Shown here one piece after another: positions 5,644-7,270 of a stretch of 7,270 nt of DNA. A model generated the notes under the pieces. The model did no database searches, had not been told where the DNA came from, and was given only the letters and a program-made list of their open reading frames with translations. The stretch comes from Cyanobacteria bacterium UBA8156 (GTDB lineage: Bacteria; Cyanobacteriota; Cyanobacteriia; Pseudanabaenales; Pseudanabaenaceae), in the NCBI GenBank assembly GCA_003456125.1, contig DMPD01000280.1, forward strand, positions 679 to 7,948, written 5' to 3'. The first letter of the stretch is position 1. Each line of letters begins with the position of its first letter. The position numbers and the translations under genes were made by a program.

Positions 5644-7270
5644 ATGGATGGGATGCGCGGGCTGACCACAGCCGAAGCGGCTGCCCGCTGGCAACGCGGC
5701 GAAGGAAACAGTGCGGTTTTGGCCAGTAGCCGCACCTATTGGAGCATTTTGCGGGACAACCTGTTTACTTTCCTGAACGGGGCCTTCGCCGCCATTGGCT
5801 TGGTGTTGGCCTGGTTGGGCAGTTACGGCGATGCCTTTTTGGTGGTGGTGGTGATTTTGGGAGCCGTCATTGTCAGTGTCTGCCAAGAAATTTGGGCCAA
5901 GTGGAAACTGGATGCGATCGCCCTGCTCACCCGCCCCAAGGCCACGGTGTTGCGGGACGGTATTTTTCAGGAGATTGACCCCAATCGGGTGGTGTTGGGG
6001 GATGTACTGTTGCTGGTGCCGGGGGAGCAGGCGGTGGTGGATGGCCCTATCCTCGGCGACGGACGGGCTGAATTGGACGAAGCCTTGCTGACCGGAGAAT
6101 CGGAAGCCGTCCCCAAAACGGCGGGGGATTGGGTCTACTCCGGCAGTTTTTGTGTGAGCGGCAAGGCCCTCTACACCGCGGGCAAGGTGGGGCAAGACAG
6201 TTTGGCCTATCAACTCACCCACAGTGCCAAGGCGTTTCGGCAAGACCGCACACCTCTCCAAAGAGAAATTGAGTTGTTGGTGCGGATTTTTCTGCTGGTG
6301 GCGGTGTTTTTGTGGACGGCTGTGGGCATTGCCACGGCCGCTTCGTTCATCAGCTTTGGCGAAGGGATTCAGCGAGCCGCGGTGATTGCCGGGTTGGTAC
6401 CCGCCGGTTTGTACTTGGCGATTGGCTTGTCCTATGCCCTGGGGGCCCTCCGCGCCGTGAAGTACCGGGTGTTGTTGCAACAGTCCAATGCCATGGAATC
6501 CCTCAGCAACATTGATGTGTTGTGTTTGGACAAAACCGGCACCCTCACCACCAACCACATTGGTTTGCAGGCGGTGGTTCCCGTTGCTCCCTACACCATT
6601 GCCCAGGCGGGAGAATGGTTGGGGGATGCGATCGCCAATGCCACTTTTCGCAACCAGACCAGCGAGGCGATCGCCCACGTCTATCCTGGCCGCCAGCGAG
6701 CCGTGGCGGTGGAAATTCCGTTTCATTCCTCCCGCAAGTGGAGCGCCATTGCTTTTGCCGACGGTGGATGGCCCACCACCTTGGTCTTGGGAGCCCCGGA
6801 ATGGTTAGGGGCCGAGCGCCTGCCCTGGGAATTGCGCGATCGCCTGCACCGGGAATCGCAACAGGGGCTGCGGGTATTGCTTTTGGCCGGAGCGGCGACG
6901 TTGCCGTTGCGCGATCCGCCCCGGTTGCCGGGCGATTTGGAACCGTTGGCGCTGGTGATTTGCCAAGACGAATTGCGCCCCAACGTCGCCCACACCCTTG
7001 CCGAATTTGCCAATGCGGGCATTCAGATTAAGTTGATTTCCGGGGACAGTGCCGAAACCGTGGTCGCGGTAGCCCAACAGGTGGGCACCTTTACCGACCT
7101 CAGCGTGGCGACGGGGCCCGAACTGGATGCCTTGTCCCCGCCGGAATTTCAGGAACGGGTAGTCCGCATCACGCTGTTTGGACGGATTTCGCCGGAAGGC
7201 AAAGCGCAAATTGTCCGCAGTTTGCGCGATCGCGGGCGTTACGTGGCCATGGTGGGCGATGGCATCAACG
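5644..7270 (+). CDS. CtpE-like cation-transporting P-type ATPase (3'-truncated)
   Basis: About 542 residues are visible before the window ends; family members are near 800. All core motifs occur in order: actuator-domain LTGES (149-153), phosphorylation site DKTGTLT (296-302, D296 aspartyl-phosphate), nucleotide-domain HSSRKWSA (361-368) and LGAPE (382-386), then DELRP (442-446), ISGD (465-468), RISPEGK (514-520) and the hinge MVGDGIN (536-542). Membrane segments lie at about 41-59, 62-80, 212-232 and 244-266. There is no N-terminal metal-binding CXXC domain, which argues against a copper/heavy-metal P1B pump. The N-terminal GLTTAEAAARWQRGEGN, SRTYWSILRDNLFTFLN and LDEALLTGES resemble Mycobacterium CtpE, reported as a calcium transporter; the ion here is inferred at best. 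Transmembrane segment 4 has VPAGL (252-256) where most P2-type pumps have PEGL. ATG 5653 is an alternative start; neither has a strong ribosome binding site. Confidence 0.92.
   Translation, partial: MDGMRGLTTAEAAARWQRGEGNSAVLASSRTYWSILRDNLFTFLNGAFAAIGLVLAWLGSYGDAFLVVVVILGAVIVSVCQEIWAKWKLDAIALLTRPKATVLRDGIFQEIDPNRVVLGDVLLLVPGEQAVVDGPILGDGRAELDEALLTGESEAVPKTAGDWVYSGSFCVSGKALYTAGKVGQDSLAYQLTHSAKAFRQDRTPLQREIELLVRIFLLVAVFLWTAVGIATAASFISFGEGIQRAAVIAGLVPAGLYLAIGLSYALGALRAVKYRVLLQQSNAMESLSNIDVLCLDKTGTLTTNHIGLQAVVPVAPYTIAQAGEWLGDAIANATFRNQTSEAIAHVYPGRQRAVAVEIPFHSSRKWSAIAFADGGWPTTLVLGAPEWLGAERLPWELRDRLHRESQQGLRVLLLAGAATLPLRDPPRLPGDLEPLALVICQDELRPNVAHTLAEFANAGIQIKLISGDSAETVVAVAQQVGTFTDLSVATGPELDALSPPEFQERVVRITLFGRISPEGKAQIVRSLRDRGRYVAMVGDGIN

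Larger units (their letters stand above)
107..7233. repeat. HIP1 palindromes (GCGATCGC), 21 dispersed copies
   Basis: Exact octamers start at 107, 776, 1226, 1496, 1777, 2297, 2441, 2657, 2828, 3099, 3515, 4767, 5334, 5436, 5514, 5556, 5914, 6628, 6667, 6836 and 7226. Fewer than one would be expected by chance in a GC-rich sequence of this length. HIP1 is the well-known highly iterated palindrome of many cyanobacterial genomes. All but the copy at 3515 lie in coding sequence, often encoding Ala-Ile-Ala. The span between 3522 and 4767, covering the desaturase gene, has none. Confidence 0.95.

Noticed and set aside
5636..5645. Short inverted repeat ATAG-AA-CTAT at the ATPase start
   Set aside because: The arms are only four bases in an AT-rich patch, too short to call an operator.
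5611..6726. Long minus-strand open frame (371 codons) opposite the ATPase
   Set aside because: It is antisense to a gene with all P-type ATPase motifs. The translation is low-complexity, rich in His, Gln, Gly and Pro, as expected from the complement of GC-rich coding DNA.
1..7270. Search for CRISPR arrays, IS ends, tRNA genes and toxin-antitoxin pairs
   Set aside because: I saw no spaced direct repeats, transposase motifs, cloverleaf sequences or small paired genes. The only repeat family is HIP1.

Overview
The window is a stretch of cyanobacterial chromosome. The evidence is GC-rich DNA, 21 exact copies of the palindrome GCGATCGC (HIP1, the repeat overrepresented in many cyanobacteria), and a set of genes typical of oxygenic phototrophs: a GUN4-domain protein, a PAP/fibrillin (plastid-lipid-associated) protein, a DUF3326 protein and an acyl-lipid desaturase. 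I cannot name the genus.

Layout. Bases 1-3373 hold a tightly packed plus-strand run: the end of an unrecognised gene, a Ser/Thr protein kinase with a membrane segment and a C-terminal GUN4 domain, a PAP/fibrillin protein, and a DUF3326 protein. The gaps are 16, 35 and 10 bases (or an overlap, if the upstream GTG start of the last gene is used), so the run is probably one operon. A 174-base convergent gap follows (3374-3547); it carries a perfect hairpin that reads as an intrinsic terminator for the minus-strand genes. Two minus-strand genes come next: a delta-9 type fatty acid desaturase (3548-4420) and an exported or membrane-tethered TPR protein (4529-5596). At about 5600-5650 the orientation flips across a very short AT-rich divergent junction. 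A plus-strand P-type ATPase resembling mycobacterial CtpE then runs off the right edge, with about 542 residues visible.

How the genes may work together. The plus-strand run combines a signalling kinase fused to a tetrapyrrole-binding type domain with a thylakoid/lipid-globule type protein and an uncharacterised protein I know mainly from phototrophs. A role in pigment or thylakoid homeostasis is reasonable but inferred. The desaturase sets membrane fluidity, the TPR protein is a generic scaffold, and the ATPase transports cations. I see no mobile element, CRISPR array, tRNA or rRNA. The least ordinary points are the kinase-TM-GUN4 architecture with a non-RD catalytic loop, the PAGL in place of PEGL in transmembrane segment 4 of the ATPase, and a terminator stem built from HIP1 sequence. 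I see no clear sign of a wholly new system.
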